Position numbers and translations under genes: made by a program. The notes beneath the pieces were generated by a model that did no database searches, was not told the DNA's origin, and saw only the letters and a program-made list of their open reading frames with translations. DNA of 45,380 nucleotides, taken from positions 1 through 45,380 of the forward strand of contig CAJQGZ010000008.1 of assembly GCA_905478065.1 (NCBI GenBank), given 5' to 3'. The DNA is from an uncultured bacterium (GTDB lineage: Bacteria > Fidelibacterota > Marinisomatia > Marinisomatales > UBA1611). This document shows positions 8,913 through 17,524 of this stretch, piece after piece. Positions within the stretch are counted from its first letter, which is position 1. Every line of letters begins with the position of its first letter.

Positions 8913-9668
8913 ATGTCTGAATTAGTATCAATTATAACTCCAATGTATAATTCGGAAAATTTTGTAGAGGAAGCCATCTTATCTGTTATCAAACAAAGCT
9001 ACACTAATTGGGAGTTGTTGATTATTGATGATGGATCTAAGGATAAAAGTATTGAAGTAGTTGAAAAATATTTGGGTAGGGATAATAGAATAAAATTAAT
9101 TAAAAATACTATTAATAAAGGTGCATCATTAACCAGAAATATTGGTATTGAAAAATCATGCGGAAGATACATTGCATTTTTGGATAGTGATGATGTTTGG
9201 TTTCCTATAAAGCTTGAAGAACAGATTAAGTTTATGAATGATAAAAAGGTCGCACTTTCTTTTAGTTCATATGAAAAAATTGATGAGTCTGGTAAACATT
9301 TAAAAAATATAATGATTTCAAATACAAATCCAACCTACAATGATCTATTAAAAAGTAATCATATTGGTTGTTTGACTGCTATGATAGATTTAAAGATTAT
9401 GAATTTTAAGAAAGTTTATATGCCTGATATTAAAACAAGGCATGATCATGGCTTATGGTTAGCTATTTTAAAAAAAGGTTTCAACGCTTCTGGTAATGTA
9501 AAAATCTTAGCTAAATACAGGCACCGTTCAGGTTCGATTTCATTTGATAAGGTTAAAAGTGCTCAGTTCCAATGGAAACTTTATAGACAAGTTGAAAAAA
9601 TTAATATTATCGCGAGTGTTTTTTATATGCTTTGTTGGGCTTGGTATGGGTTTTTAAAACAAGCTTAA
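8913..9668 (+). CDS. Glycosyltransferase family 2
   Basis: From ATG 8913 the protein has 251 residues and begins 'MSELVSIITPMYNSENFV', the textbook GT2 N-terminus. An in-frame ATG at 8892 would add seven residues and overlap the previous gene; 8913 is preferred because the first conserved strand normally begins within a few residues of the start. 'LLIIDDGSKDKS' binds the nucleotide sugar, 'NKGASLTRNIGIE' is the central loop, and DSDD (91-94) is the metal site. A late 'HRSGSIS' stretch matches the usual C-terminal catalytic region. It ends 10 bases before the convergent Wzi-like gene, closing the forward run. Confidence 0.87.
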   Translation: MSELVSIITPMYNSENFVEEAILSVIKQSYTNWELLIIDDGSKDKSIEVVEKYLGRDNRIKLIKNTINKGASLTRNIGIEKSCGRYIAFLDSDDVWFPIKLEEQIKFMNDKKVALSFSSYEKIDESGKHLKNIMISNTNPTYNDLLKSNHIGCLTAMIDLKIMNFKKVYMPDIKTRHDHGLWLAILKKGFNASGNVKILAKYRHRSGSISFDKVKSAQFQWKLYRQVEKINIIASVFYMLCWAWYGFLKQA

Positions 9669-9678
9669 GGTTCTATTT

Positions 9679-11289
9679 TTACCAGTTAAAATCTAAGCCC
9701 ACGATAAATGTTGTTCCTGATTTCTTTAATTTTTCAGAGTTATTGCTTATGTATTCATCACTGTTAATTATAATTGTAGTACTAAAATTTATATTTATTG
9801 ATAATAAATATTGAAGATCAAACTTGTATTTATATGAATGAGTTTTGTCCTTAAGTAAAAATTCAGTATTCCAATCATTGTCTCTATTTCTTTCGTCATA
9901 ATTATCAAAGAGTCCAGATCCCTTACCGATGCCTTTTTGAACATGCTCAAAAGCACTATAAAAAATTATTTTTGACGAAGGTAAATAAAAAGATTCTATC
10001 AGAAGCGCTTTACTTGCCGGGCCATCGGAAGACCCCAGTGATTGATGTCTGTGTGAATAAGAGAAATCGGGGTGCGTATATGTCCAGGGCCTAGTCGCAG
10101 TATATTCAATTCTCAGGTCTGGAAGGCTTATATTTTTTGATGATAAAAATATTCCAAATTGGTATGAAAATTTATTACCCCACCAATCTTTAAAAATATC
10201 TTTCCAAGAAAGCTCATCAAAAAGTAATGTCTTATATATCACGCACCCAGGTACAATTCGATACCCTAGATCAGCCGCGATTAACTTATTATCTAGATCG
10301 CCAAGATTATGCTCCTGGGCCCAAAAAAAAGATATAGGGTTCATATAACCTAGCTCAGGCGACCTGTTTCCATAAATGACTAGTTCAGAAATTGAAGCGT
10401 GAAGATTACTGTTTATCTCATACTTAACTCGATGACCAGAAAGAAATTTCTCTTTTTTTATGTTTTCATTATGAATTTCATCTATTGTTTTATTTAAAAG
10501 ACTACCATGAAAATATTCAAAATTAAATTTCCCTAAGCTTTTATAAAGTCTCAGGTGATTAAACGGTGTGGCTTTTGCAGATAAAATTGGTGAATTTCCT
10601 GATGACCATCCCCATGAGAAAGGATTATTTGCAATTTCTACGTTCACTAAAGGGTTCTTTAAATAAAGAGAAGTATTATTTAAATACCAAAAAGTCATAT
10701 CAATTTCCGGGAAATATTTTTTCCATTCGTTTCTATAATTATTTAAAATTGAGATTTGATCTCCATTATGTCGAAACATTGAAAATGTCGATCTAATATA
10801 TAATTGATTATTAAATATACCATTGAAAGAAATTTCGTCAAGGTATTGAAAGTTTCGCTGATTTTTTTGACTCTGGCTCAATAAAACTTCACGTAGCCTA
10901 ATCCATATTAATGTTGTGTCAGATATTGATTGATAGAAATATTTATTTTCAATATCAACGTTAGATTTAAATATTTTACTATAAAAATTTGGGATGCTAC
11001 TTTTCTGTTTTAAGGAATCAAGTGATGTCTTTTTATATGGGATTCTAAAATTTAGTAGGCTTTTAATATAAATTTTATTTTCGTTTTTTTTAAGTATCTT
11101 GTCTGCATCAATTGAGCTTATCGAGTTATTTCCAAAATAATTTAAGGAAATTTTTCCTTGTGCTGACAATCTCTTTAGTATGATACTAGAGGGATGATTT
11201 AGCTCTATTGGCATTTGTGAAAACACAAAAATGTTTGAAATAAAAATAGAAAGAAAAATTAGTTTTGAATATTGTTGTTTCATAATCAT
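9679..11289 (-). CDS. Capsule assembly Wzi family outer-membrane protein
   Basis: The 536-residue protein has an N-terminal signal peptide ('KLIFLSIFISNIFVFSQ', cleavage probably near residue 25). A long stretch of alternating polar/aromatic beta-strand sequence follows, as in a beta-barrel. Family-like stretches include 'GWSSGNSPILSAKATPFNHL', 'ISELVIYGNRSPELGYMNP', 'WTYTHPDFSYSHRHQSLG' and a final aromatic 'FIVGLDFNW', consistent with C-terminal barrel insertion. Wzi-family proteins help retain or organise capsule at the outer membrane. It is on the opposite strand, convergent with the glycosyltransferases and divergent from the sugar-phosphate transferase. An in-frame ATG two codons downstream (11283) is an alternative start. 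Confidence 0.8.
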   Translation of the reverse strand: MIMKQQYSKLIFLSIFISNIFVFSQMPIELNHPSSIILKRLSAQGKISLNYFGNNSISSIDADKILKKNENKIYIKSLLNFRIPYKKTSLDSLKQKSSIPNFYSKIFKSNVDIENKYFYQSISDTTLIWIRLREVLLSQSQKNQRNFQYLDEISFNGIFNNQLYIRSTFSMFRHNGDQISILNNYRNEWKKYFPEIDMTFWYLNNTSLYLKNPLVNVEIANNPFSWGWSSGNSPILSAKATPFNHLRLYKSLGKFNFEYFHGSLLNKTIDEIHNENIKKEKFLSGHRVKYEINSNLHASISELVIYGNRSPELGYMNPISFFWAQEHNLGDLDNKLIAADLGYRIVPGCVIYKTLLFDELSWKDIFKDWWGNKFSYQFGIFLSSKNISLPDLRIEYTATRPWTYTHPDFSYSHRHQSLGSSDGPASKALLIESFYLPSSKIIFYSAFEHVQKGIGKGSGLFDNYDERNRDNDWNTEFLLKDKTHSYKYKFDLQYLLSININFSTTIIINSDEYISNNSEKLKKSGTTFIVGLDFNW

Positions 11290-11384
11290 TGCATTTACTG
11301 TTGTTGAATGCTAATTTTGATTTTCCAATTTAAGGATTCCTATCGAAAAAAAACGCTATCAGTTTGTCAAAAAATAAATAAAAG

Positions 11385-11438
11385 AACTTTGTTCATCATG
11401 ACGAGCTTGGAGGCGTCACTCCAAAGTTGTTATTGACG
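11385..11438 (+). promoter_or_regulatory. Structured leader with competing hairpins before sugar-phosphate transferase
   Basis: The 185-base divergent intergenic region holds a compact set of inverted repeats. AACTTTG (11385-11391) pairs with CAAAGTT (11422-11428), enclosing TGACG (11399-11403) pairing with CGTCA (11414-11418). A competing hairpin TTGGAG (11407-11412) / CTCCAA (11419-11424) shares bases with the outer stem and uses CGTCA as its loop. A second TGACG (11434-11438) could also capture CGTCA. Mutually exclusive pairings are typical of attenuators or antitermination/pausing leaders, which are known before polysaccharide operons (RfaH ops, UpxY and LoaP systems). No ops sequence is seen; function is inferred. 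Confidence 0.4.
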
Positions 11439-11474
11439 GTTAATTTCTAGTTAATTAATTATTCAATCAATAAT

Positions 11475-12869
11475 ATGGAAATATTTAATCAATTATTAGT
11501 GCGTGTGCCCAAATGGATTGTTTCCTGGATACTAGTTATCTTAGACGCATTCGCTGGCTATTTTGTAATTGACCTGATATTATATCAATTTGAAATAAGT
11601 TATCCAGTATTTAAAATTTATTTGGTTTTACAGATTACTATGTGCTTATTTTTTTGGTCTGCGAGCCTTTATAAGGGTGATGCTCAAACCTCTCGATTCG
11701 TAGAAACTGAAAACCTGATAAAAATAACTTTTTTCATGATGGCTGCTGCAGTGTTTTTATTGGGAGTCGATGTAGATCTAGGTCCGATAAAATCACAATT
11801 TATAATTAGGTATTGGATATTATATTCATTTTTAACTGTGGTTATACGTTGGGTTGTTCGTTCAATTCAAAAATTATTACTTAAGAAAGGGTTCGGTCAA
11901 CGTAATGTGATCGTTATCGGTACCGGAGACAATTCAAAGTTTGTAACAGGAAAATTAATTAAGCATGGGCAAAAACTTTATAACGTAATAGGTTTAATTA
12001 GAACTTTAGATGAAAAAAATAAAAATGTTAGCTCCTTGAATAATTATTTAGGAGATGAAACTGAATTAAAATCAATTATTTCAAAAAACCCAGTTTCTGA
12101 TATAGTTATAGCACTTGATAATATGGATCATGATCATATCATGAAATTAATTTCGGCAATAAATGGTGCACCTGTTTCAATTAAGATAGTGCCTGATTTA
12201 TATGAAGTTATCAGCGGGTTAGCCAGGACAGAGCAAATCTCAGGCTTGCCGTTAATTGAGGTCAATTTTCAAGAAAGTCAATGGTCGAGTTCTGGCATGA
12301 AGAGACTATTTGATGTTATTTTGAGTGTTTTTTCATTAATTATCTTATTTCCACTTTTTACCATTTTAGCACTAATTATTAGTTTCACTTCTAAAGGTCC
12401 AATAATTTACAGTCAAGAAAGACTTGGGTTTAAAGGTAAGCCTTATATGATCTATAAATTTAGATCTATGATTATTGACGCTGAGGAAAGCAGTGGCCCT
12501 GTTTGGACTACCGATAATGACCCTCGTATTACTTCATTTGGTAAGGTCTTAAGAAAATATAGATTGGATGAATTGCCTCAATTAGTTAATGTTTTTTTAG
12601 GGCAAATGAGTTTAGTCGGGCCAAGGCCAGAAAGGCCATATTTTACAGAAAAACTTAAAGAGAAATTTCCACTCTATGATAGGAGGTTTAGGGTTAGGCC
12701 TGGTATTACTGGATGGTCACAAATAAAGCATCCGTCTGATCTGAAAGAAGAAGATGTAAGACAAAAATTAAGATATGATTTTTATTATATTGAAAATATA
12801 AGTTTAAACCTTGATTTAAAAATTTTAATAAGAACTGTCATTGTAGTTTTGTCTGGCAAAGGTCGCTAA
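11475..12869 (+). CDS. Polyprenyl-phosphate sugar-1-phosphate transferase (WbaP/WcaJ type)
   Basis: The 464-residue protein has four or five N-terminal membrane helices (about 15-130) and a central Rossmann-like CoA_binding_3 domain ('RNVIVIGTGDNSKFVTGKLI'). The C-terminal Bac_transf catalytic domain starts at 'MKRLFDVILSVFSLIILF', and contains 'YSQERLGFKGKPYMIYKFRS', 'RKYRLDELPQLVNVFLGQMS' and 'VGPRPERPYF'. The enzyme moves a sugar-1-phosphate from UDP-sugar to undecaprenyl phosphate, the first step of repeat-unit assembly in the inner membrane. It is transcribed divergently from the Wzi-like gene, apart from the main polysaccharide run, behind a structured leader. The specific sugar (glucose or galactose) cannot be read from sequence. 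Confidence 0.92.
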   Translation: MEIFNQLLVRVPKWIVSWILVILDAFAGYFVIDLILYQFEISYPVFKIYLVLQITMCLFFWSASLYKGDAQTSRFVETENLIKITFFMMAAAVFLLGVDVDLGPIKSQFIIRYWILYSFLTVVIRWVVRSIQKLLLKKGFGQRNVIVIGTGDNSKFVTGKLIKHGQKLYNVIGLIRTLDEKNKNVSSLNNYLGDETELKSIISKNPVSDIVIALDNMDHDHIMKLISAINGAPVSIKIVPDLYEVISGLARTEQISGLPLIEVNFQESQWSSSGMKRLFDVILSVFSLIILFPLFTILALIISFTSKGPIIYSQERLGFKGKPYMIYKFRSMIIDAEESSGPVWTTDNDPRITSFGKVLRKYRLDELPQLVNVFLGQMSLVGPRPERPYFTEKLKEKFPLYDRRFRVRPGITGWSQIKHPSDLKEEDVRQKLRYDFYYIENISLNLDLKILIRTVIVVLSGKGR

Positions 12870-12990
12870 TATTTTAGGTAAAATCACTTAGTCTTTACGA
12901 TAAACTGTGTTGTTATATATATTTTTTCTCAATGTTAAATTATTTAATTTTTACATATAAGATAATTCTAACTCTTAGCAATAAAATATT

Positions 12991-14259
12991 TTGATTTCAA
13001 TAAAAGATATAAGAGAACGGCCTGAGTTCGTTCAAGATGCATTAGTCCAAAAAGGTTATGAAGGTTCAATTTCGGACGTTAGTAATATTGATTCTCAATA
13101 TAGAAATCTTACTAAGACTCTCGAAGATAATAGAGCAGAGAAAAACTTAGTTTCTAAAAAAGTCGCAATTCAAAAAAGAGTAGGTCAAAATGCTGATGAC
13201 AAAATTGCTGAGATGAAGAAGCTTGGCGATATAATAAAATCTCTTGAATTGGAACTAGTTGACTTAAAGTCTCAATTAAGTTTAAAGCTTGAAGAAATCC
13301 CAAACATTCCACATTCATCCGTTCCTCAAGGGAAAAATGAAAAAGAGAACGTTGTTATTAGGGAGTGGGGTAACAAAGCTGTTTTTAATTTTAAAGAAAA
13401 AACGCATCAAGAATTAGGTAAAAATCTCAAATTATTTGATTTTGAAAGAGGATCAAAAATTTCTGGAAGCGGATTTCCTCTTTACACGGGAAAGGGTGCT
13501 CAACTTGAACGTAGATTAATAAATAGTATGATTGATCATCATGTAAATAATTATGATTTTAAAGAAATGTTTCCACCTGTATTGATTCTTGAAGAATCTA
13601 TGAGAACAACTGGGCAATTACCAAAGTTTAAAGAAGATATGTATCTTTCTGATTTAGATCAGCTTTATCTGGCCCCAACCGCAGAAGTACCAATTACGAA
13701 TATTCATAGAGATGAAATAATTCTTGAAAATAATTTGCCGATAAACTATGTTGCATACTCTCCTTGTTTTAGACGGGAATCTGGTTCCTATGGAAAAGAT
13801 TCAAGAGGTCTCTTGAGGCTTCATCAGTTTAACAAAGTTGAAATGGTTAAATTTGTGAAACCAGAAGAATCTTATGAAGATCTTGAACAATTAGTATTAC
13901 AAGCAGAGTCAATACTTCAAAAACTGGGTATTACATACAGGGTTGTTGAATTGTGTACAGGTGACTTGGGCTTTTCGGCTGCGAAATGTTATGATATCGA
14001 AATTTGGTCACCAGGTGAGGAGCAGTGGCTAGAAGTATCCTCATGCAGTAACTTTGAAGATTTTCAATCTAGGAGAGGAAAAATACGATACAGGAGTAAT
14101 TCAGATAAAAAAGTTAGACTTCTACATACTTTAAATGGATCAGGTTTAGCCACGCCTAGGCTTATGGTCGCACTATTAGAAACATATCAAACTGAAGATG
14201 GTGGGATTATTTTTTCTGACTCTGCTGCTGATTTCATAGGAATGAAAGAAATAAGATAG
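12991..14259 (+). CDS. serS: Seryl-tRNA synthetase
   Basis: At 422 residues this is full length for bacterial SerRS, which charges tRNA-Ser (and tRNA-Sec) with serine. The N-terminal coiled-coil arm spans roughly residues 30-105. The class II catalytic core has the TxE loop 'APTAEVP', motif 2 'FRRESGSYGKDSRGLLRLHQ' and motif 3 'NGSGLATPRLMVALLE'. The start is TTG, chosen because 'MISIKDIRERPEFV' matches the family's usual first residues and no ATG is available there. A 121-base AT-rich gap with no recognisable element separates it from the sugar transferase. The next gene starts directly after its stop. Confidence 0.97.
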   Translation: MISIKDIRERPEFVQDALVQKGYEGSISDVSNIDSQYRNLTKTLEDNRAEKNLVSKKVAIQKRVGQNADDKIAEMKKLGDIIKSLELELVDLKSQLSLKLEEIPNIPHSSVPQGKNEKENVVIREWGNKAVFNFKEKTHQELGKNLKLFDFERGSKISGSGFPLYTGKGAQLERRLINSMIDHHVNNYDFKEMFPPVLILEESMRTTGQLPKFKEDMYLSDLDQLYLAPTAEVPITNIHRDEIILENNLPINYVAYSPCFRRESGSYGKDSRGLLRLHQFNKVEMVKFVKPEESYEDLEQLVLQAESILQKLGITYRVVELCTGDLGFSAAKCYDIEIWSPGEEQWLEVSSCSNFEDFQSRRGKIRYRSNSDKKVRLLHTLNGSGLATPRLMVALLETYQTEDGGIIFSDSAADFIGMKEIR

Positions 14260-14961
14260 TTGTATTTCCTCTGGCTTCTTACAGTTACGATAATTTGTAC
14301 TGTATTCTTTGGTATAGTTGTTATTGTGTTCTCTTTTTTTGATTTCAAAAATGGGAAATTGGTTGGCCATATTGTTAGGTATTGGGCAAAATCAATATTT
14401 GTTGCATCTAGAATCAAAACAAAAATAACAGGTTTAGAGAATTTAGATATATCAAAAAATTATATTTTTGCTGCAAATCATGCTTCGAGCCTAGATATTC
14501 CACTAATGCTAGGATATCTACCTTTTTGGACTGTTCCAATTGCGAAAATTGAACTTAAATGGATTCCTTTTTTAGGTTGGGCGATGCAAATGGCAGGACA
14601 TGTATTTGTTGATAGAACAAATCACAAAAATGCGATGGTATCAATTGAAAATATTAAAAGATCTTTAACAAAAAAACCACGTTCTATTTTGGTTTTTCCT
14701 GAGGGTTCTAGGACTGATAACGGAAACATGAATCAATTTAAACCTGGAGGGTTAAGCATCGGAATAGCTACAAGAATTCCAGTTGTCCCTGTTGCAATTA
14801 ATGGAACCTATGAATCTTTAAAAAAGGGCTCAAAAAAATTCACAAGAAAAGTTTTAGAGATAAAGATTGGCAAACCAGTTTTAACTAATACCTTTAATGA
14901 TGAAGATCGAAAAAGGTTGTCTCACATTGTTTACGAAAGGGTTAAAGCGTTAAAAGAATGA
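14260..14961 (+). CDS. plsC: 1-acyl-sn-glycerol-3-phosphate acyltransferase
   Basis: The 233-residue protein begins with a membrane helix (residues 3-27). The acyltransferase motifs are HX4D as 'NHASSLD' (H74, D79), the glycerol-phosphate-binding 'VFVDR' and 'FPEGSRTDNG' (near 146-155), and 'PVVPVAI' as block IV. It would acylate lysophosphatidic acid to phosphatidic acid at the inner membrane. The TTG start abuts the serS stop. Its stop overlaps the following gene's ATG by four bases. PlsC-domain proteins also act on other lysophospholipids, so substrate specificity is inferred. Confidence 0.88.
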   Translation: MYFLWLLTVTIICTVFFGIVVIVFSFFDFKNGKLVGHIVRYWAKSIFVASRIKTKITGLENLDISKNYIFAANHASSLDIPLMLGYLPFWTVPIAKIELKWIPFLGWAMQMAGHVFVDRTNHKNAMVSIENIKRSLTKKPRSILVFPEGSRTDNGNMNQFKPGGLSIGIATRIPVVPVAINGTYESLKKGSKKFTRKVLEIKIGKPVLTNTFNDEDRKRLSHIVYERVKALKE

Positions 14962-15422
14962 TTATTATAAAAAAAGAAGATATCTCTAAATTGACTTCAA
15001 AGTATAAAAATAACGGATTAAGTATAGTTTTCACAAATGGTTGCTTTGATCTTTTGCATTCTGGACATCTAGACCTTTTGAGGAGAGCCTCTGAATTTGG
15101 GGATAAATTAATTGTTGGTTTAAACTCTGATGTTTCAGTTAAGAAGCTAAAAGGACGTAGTAGACCTATTGAAAATGAATCTGTTCGATCAAATAATTTA
15201 TTAGATAAAAGTTTTGTAGATGATGTAATTATTTTTAATGAAATCACACCAAAGAAATTGATTGAGCAAATCATTCCAAATGTTTTGGTAAAAGGAGGCG
15301 ATTATAAAAAAGAAGAGATAGTCGGATATAACAATGTAACAAAAAATGGCGGAGTTGTTAGAATTGTACCTTTAACACCTGGATTTAGCACCACTTTAAT
15401 CATCAATAAAAGTAATAGATAA
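14958..15422 (+). CDS. rfaE2: RfaE2-like heptose 1-phosphate adenylyltransferase domain protein
   Basis: The 154-residue protein is a single nucleotidyltransferase domain with 'VFTNGCFDLLHSGHLDLL' (HxGH at 34-37), 'LIVGLNSDVSVKKLKG', 'VLVKGGDYKKEEIVG' and the C-terminal 'GFSTTLII'. These match the C-terminal domain of HldE/RfaE, which activates D-glycero-beta-D-manno-heptose 1-phosphate with ATP for lipopolysaccharide core synthesis. The heptokinase half is absent, as in two-gene versions. The usual 'RPI..E..R' substrate region reads 'RPIENESVRS', close to the norm. A related cytidylyltransferase role is possible, but the STT ending favours the heptose enzyme. Confidence 0.82.
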   Translation: MIIIKKEDISKLTSKYKNNGLSIVFTNGCFDLLHSGHLDLLRRASEFGDKLIVGLNSDVSVKKLKGRSRPIENESVRSNNLLDKSFVDDVIIFNEITPKKLIEQIIPNVLVKGGDYKKEEIVGYNNVTKNGGVVRIVPLTPGFSTTLIINKSNR

Positions 15423-15482
15423 TATCTTGGCCCTCTTGAAATTAGATAATAGATTTTAAATCTAATTCACAAACAAATTAAT

Positions 15483-17123
15483 ATGATACAAAGACTTACA
15501 AGAAGCGCCATACTTTTCACTGCAATTTTTACATTTTTTATTTCGGTTTTAAATTCTCAAAACAAAAATAATCTAAATCAAATAAAGCCATACAATAAAA
15601 GTGCTTTAAAAAGTAGCCTAGATGAAAGTAGAAATAGGTTTCCTGAAATTTTACAAGACGTTAAGATTTTATTATCTGAGGTTCTGATTGCTGATTATCA
15701 CTTAGATACTCTCGAAGTTATATACAACCTTAGCAGAGTATATGATCTTCTTATGGAGGCAGATCAGATAGGCGATATGAATCAAGAAGACCAAGAAGAG
15801 TTTGAACGCTTCGAAAAATCATTTTTAGATATTTATACGCATAAATTAGGTACTATTCGTTCATCTGACGCACCCGTAACAGCTGAAAGGTTTCGCCGTG
15901 ATATTACGGAAGCAATAGAGCCCCTTGAGATAGAAATGGGGAAAACTAAATATATAGTAGTTGATGACCGTGATGGTCATATTCCCTTAGTTAGAAACAA
16001 GCAGGTTGATCAGTTTATTACCTATTTCACTACAAAAAAAGGTAGAAAGCAATTTTCAATTTGGTTAAAAAGGTATGAAGAATATAAAAACTTGATTCTC
16101 CCAATATTAAAAGAGCATGAAATGCCAGAAGAATTAATGATTTTAGCGATGATTGAATCGGGATTAAACCCAAAAGCTTACAGCCGTGCTAATGCTTCAG
16201 GAATGTGGCAATTTATATATTCAACGGGAAAAAGTTATGGACTTAAAAGAGACTGGTATATTGATGAAAGAAGAGATATAATTAAAGCAACGCATGCGGC
16301 ATGCGAGTATTTGAAAGATTTGAACGAGCAGTTTGACAATTGGTATTTAGCTTTAGCTGCGTATAATTGTGGCGCAGGTAGAGTTTCTAGAGCATCAAGG
16401 CTTCATCAAACATATGATTTTTGGCAAATGCATTCTTTGCCTAGAGAGTCAAGAAACTATATTCCTTACTACTTGGCAGCTGCTATAATTGCAAAAACTC
16501 CAGCGAAATATGGATTCACTATTCCTAAAGTTAAGTCGTTCGAATTTGAGGAGGTTATACTTGAAAACAGTGCAGACCTTGCTGTATTAGCAAGAGTGGC
16601 CGACATAAAGGTTAAACAATTAAGAAACTATAACCCAGAATTGAGACAGTCTGCTACACCAACTGACAGTCCTTATCTCCTGAAGCTTCCCAAGGGTAAA
16701 AAAGATCAATTCTTGGCAAGGTGGAACTCCATTCCCCAGTCAGAGAGATTCGCTCCTCAATTTATAGTACATAGAGTGCGAAATGGAGAAAGTTTGTGGA
16801 CAATTTCAAAAAAATATGGAGCATCGATTCATGACATTGCAGCTGTAAACAAGCTTCGCAACAGGCACAAAATACGAGTTGGCAATAAATTAAAAATCCC
16901 AATGAAAGGCGCATCATTGAGGACATGGGGAACGAAAGACAATGGTGGTCCAGCGGGTCATTATAAAGTCACCTATAAAGTTAAAAGAGGTGATACGTTG
17001 GGTCAAATTGCTGAGGATTATAAAACAAATGCTAGTAAAATAAGAAGATGGAATAGGTTAAAATATGGAGCAAGTATAATTTACCCTGGTCAAAAACTTA
17101 AAATTTGGGTTAAAGAAGGATAG
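15483..17123 (+). CDS. mltD: MltD-like lytic murein transglycosylase with two LysM domains
   Basis: The 546-residue protein has an N-terminal signal peptide (residues 1-25, 'FTAIFTFFISVLNSQN'; no lipobox). An uncharacterised helical region follows to about 150. The SLT/GH23 catalytic domain has the catalytic glutamate at 225 in 'MIESGLNPKAYSRANASGMW' and 'LALAAYNCGAGRVSRA'. Two LysM peptidoglycan-binding domains lie at about 428-475 and 496-544 ('VRNGESLWTISKKYG', 'VKRGDTLGQIAEDY'). It cleaves the MurNAc-GlcNAc bond with 1,6-anhydro product formation in the periplasm. The HU gene starts six bases after its stop. Confidence 0.93.
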   Translation: MIQRLTRSAILFTAIFTFFISVLNSQNKNNLNQIKPYNKSALKSSLDESRNRFPEILQDVKILLSEVLIADYHLDTLEVIYNLSRVYDLLMEADQIGDMNQEDQEEFERFEKSFLDIYTHKLGTIRSSDAPVTAERFRRDITEAIEPLEIEMGKTKYIVVDDRDGHIPLVRNKQVDQFITYFTTKKGRKQFSIWLKRYEEYKNLILPILKEHEMPEELMILAMIESGLNPKAYSRANASGMWQFIYSTGKSYGLKRDWYIDERRDIIKATHAACEYLKDLNEQFDNWYLALAAYNCGAGRVSRASRLHQTYDFWQMHSLPRESRNYIPYYLAAAIIAKTPAKYGFTIPKVKSFEFEEVILENSADLAVLARVADIKVKQLRNYNPELRQSATPTDSPYLLKLPKGKKDQFLARWNSIPQSERFAPQFIVHRVRNGESLWTISKKYGASIHDIAAVNKLRNRHKIRVGNKLKIPMKGASLRTWGTKDNGGPAGHYKVTYKVKRGDTLGQIAEDYKTNASKIRRWNRLKYGASIIYPGQKLKIWVKEG

Positions 17124-17129
17124 GGAAAT

Positions 17130-17417
17130 ATGACAAAACAAAATATCATAGATATAGTCTCAGAAGCGACTGGTCTTACAAAAGTTGAAACTGAGGCGGT
17201 AACGAACGGTGTAATGAAGACAATTATCGATTCATTAGCTAAAAATGATAGAGTCGAGTTGAGAGGATTTGGGACATTTGGGGTTAAGCATCGTATGCCC
17301 AAAAAAGCTAGGAATCCTGGTACAGGTGATGCAATATATCTACCTGAAAGGTACGTTCCTACGTTTAAACCAAGTAAGATTATGCGTTCTCGAGTAAATG
17401 AATTAACTAAAAAATAA
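17130..17417 (+). CDS. hup: HU-family DNA-binding protein
   Basis: The 95-residue protein matches HU/IHF in length and pattern. It has an N-terminal helical dimerisation region ('TKQNIIDIVSEATGLTKVET'), the core 'RVELRGFGTFGVKHR', a beta-arm 'KARNPGTGDAIYLPERYVPTF' that is split here only by description, and the C-terminal 'KPSKIMRSRVN'. It bends and compacts DNA as a dimer. A purine-rich 'GGATAGGGAAAT' precedes the ATG. HU and IHF subunits cannot be told apart confidently, but a single gene with this arm sequence fits HU. Confidence 0.93.
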   Translation: MTKQNIIDIVSEATGLTKVETEAVTNGVMKTIIDSLAKNDRVELRGFGTFGVKHRMPKKARNPGTGDAIYLPERYVPTFKPSKIMRSRVNELTKK

Positions 17418-17428
17418 TAGAGGAATTT

Positions 17429-17524
17429 ATGCCCTGTGGTAAAAAGCGAAAAAAGCGTAAAATGAATACGCACAAACGCAAAAAGCGTTTGAGAGCTAAT
17501 AGACATAAGAAGAAAAATACTTAA
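17429..17524 (+). CDS. AURKAIP1/COX24-like 31-residue basic protein
   Basis: A 31-codon frame lies 11 bases after the HU stop, with a good Shine-Dalgarno (AGAGGA at 17419-17424) ahead of its ATG. The product 'MPCGKKRKKRKMNTHKRKKR' continues with 'LRANRHKKKNT' and is over half lysine/arginine. This matches the short bacterial AURKAIP1/COX24-domain proteins found in Bacteroidota and relatives, related to the mitochondrial small-subunit protein mS38. A ribosome-associated role is inferred from that relation. It is easily missed because of its length, but codon pattern, start signal and sequence make it convincing. Confidence 0.82.
   Translation: MPCGKKRKKRKMNTHKRKKRLRANRHKKKNT

Noticed and set aside
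9632-9814. Forward 60-codon frame after the last glycosyltransferase
   Set aside because: It overlaps the glycosyltransferase end and the convergent Wzi-like gene; the hydrophobic translation is what antisense of AT-rich beta-barrel code gives.
12870-12990. 121-base gap before serS examined for a T-box or other leader
   Set aside because: Only AT-rich sequence without a convincing stem, T-box core or anti-terminator was seen.
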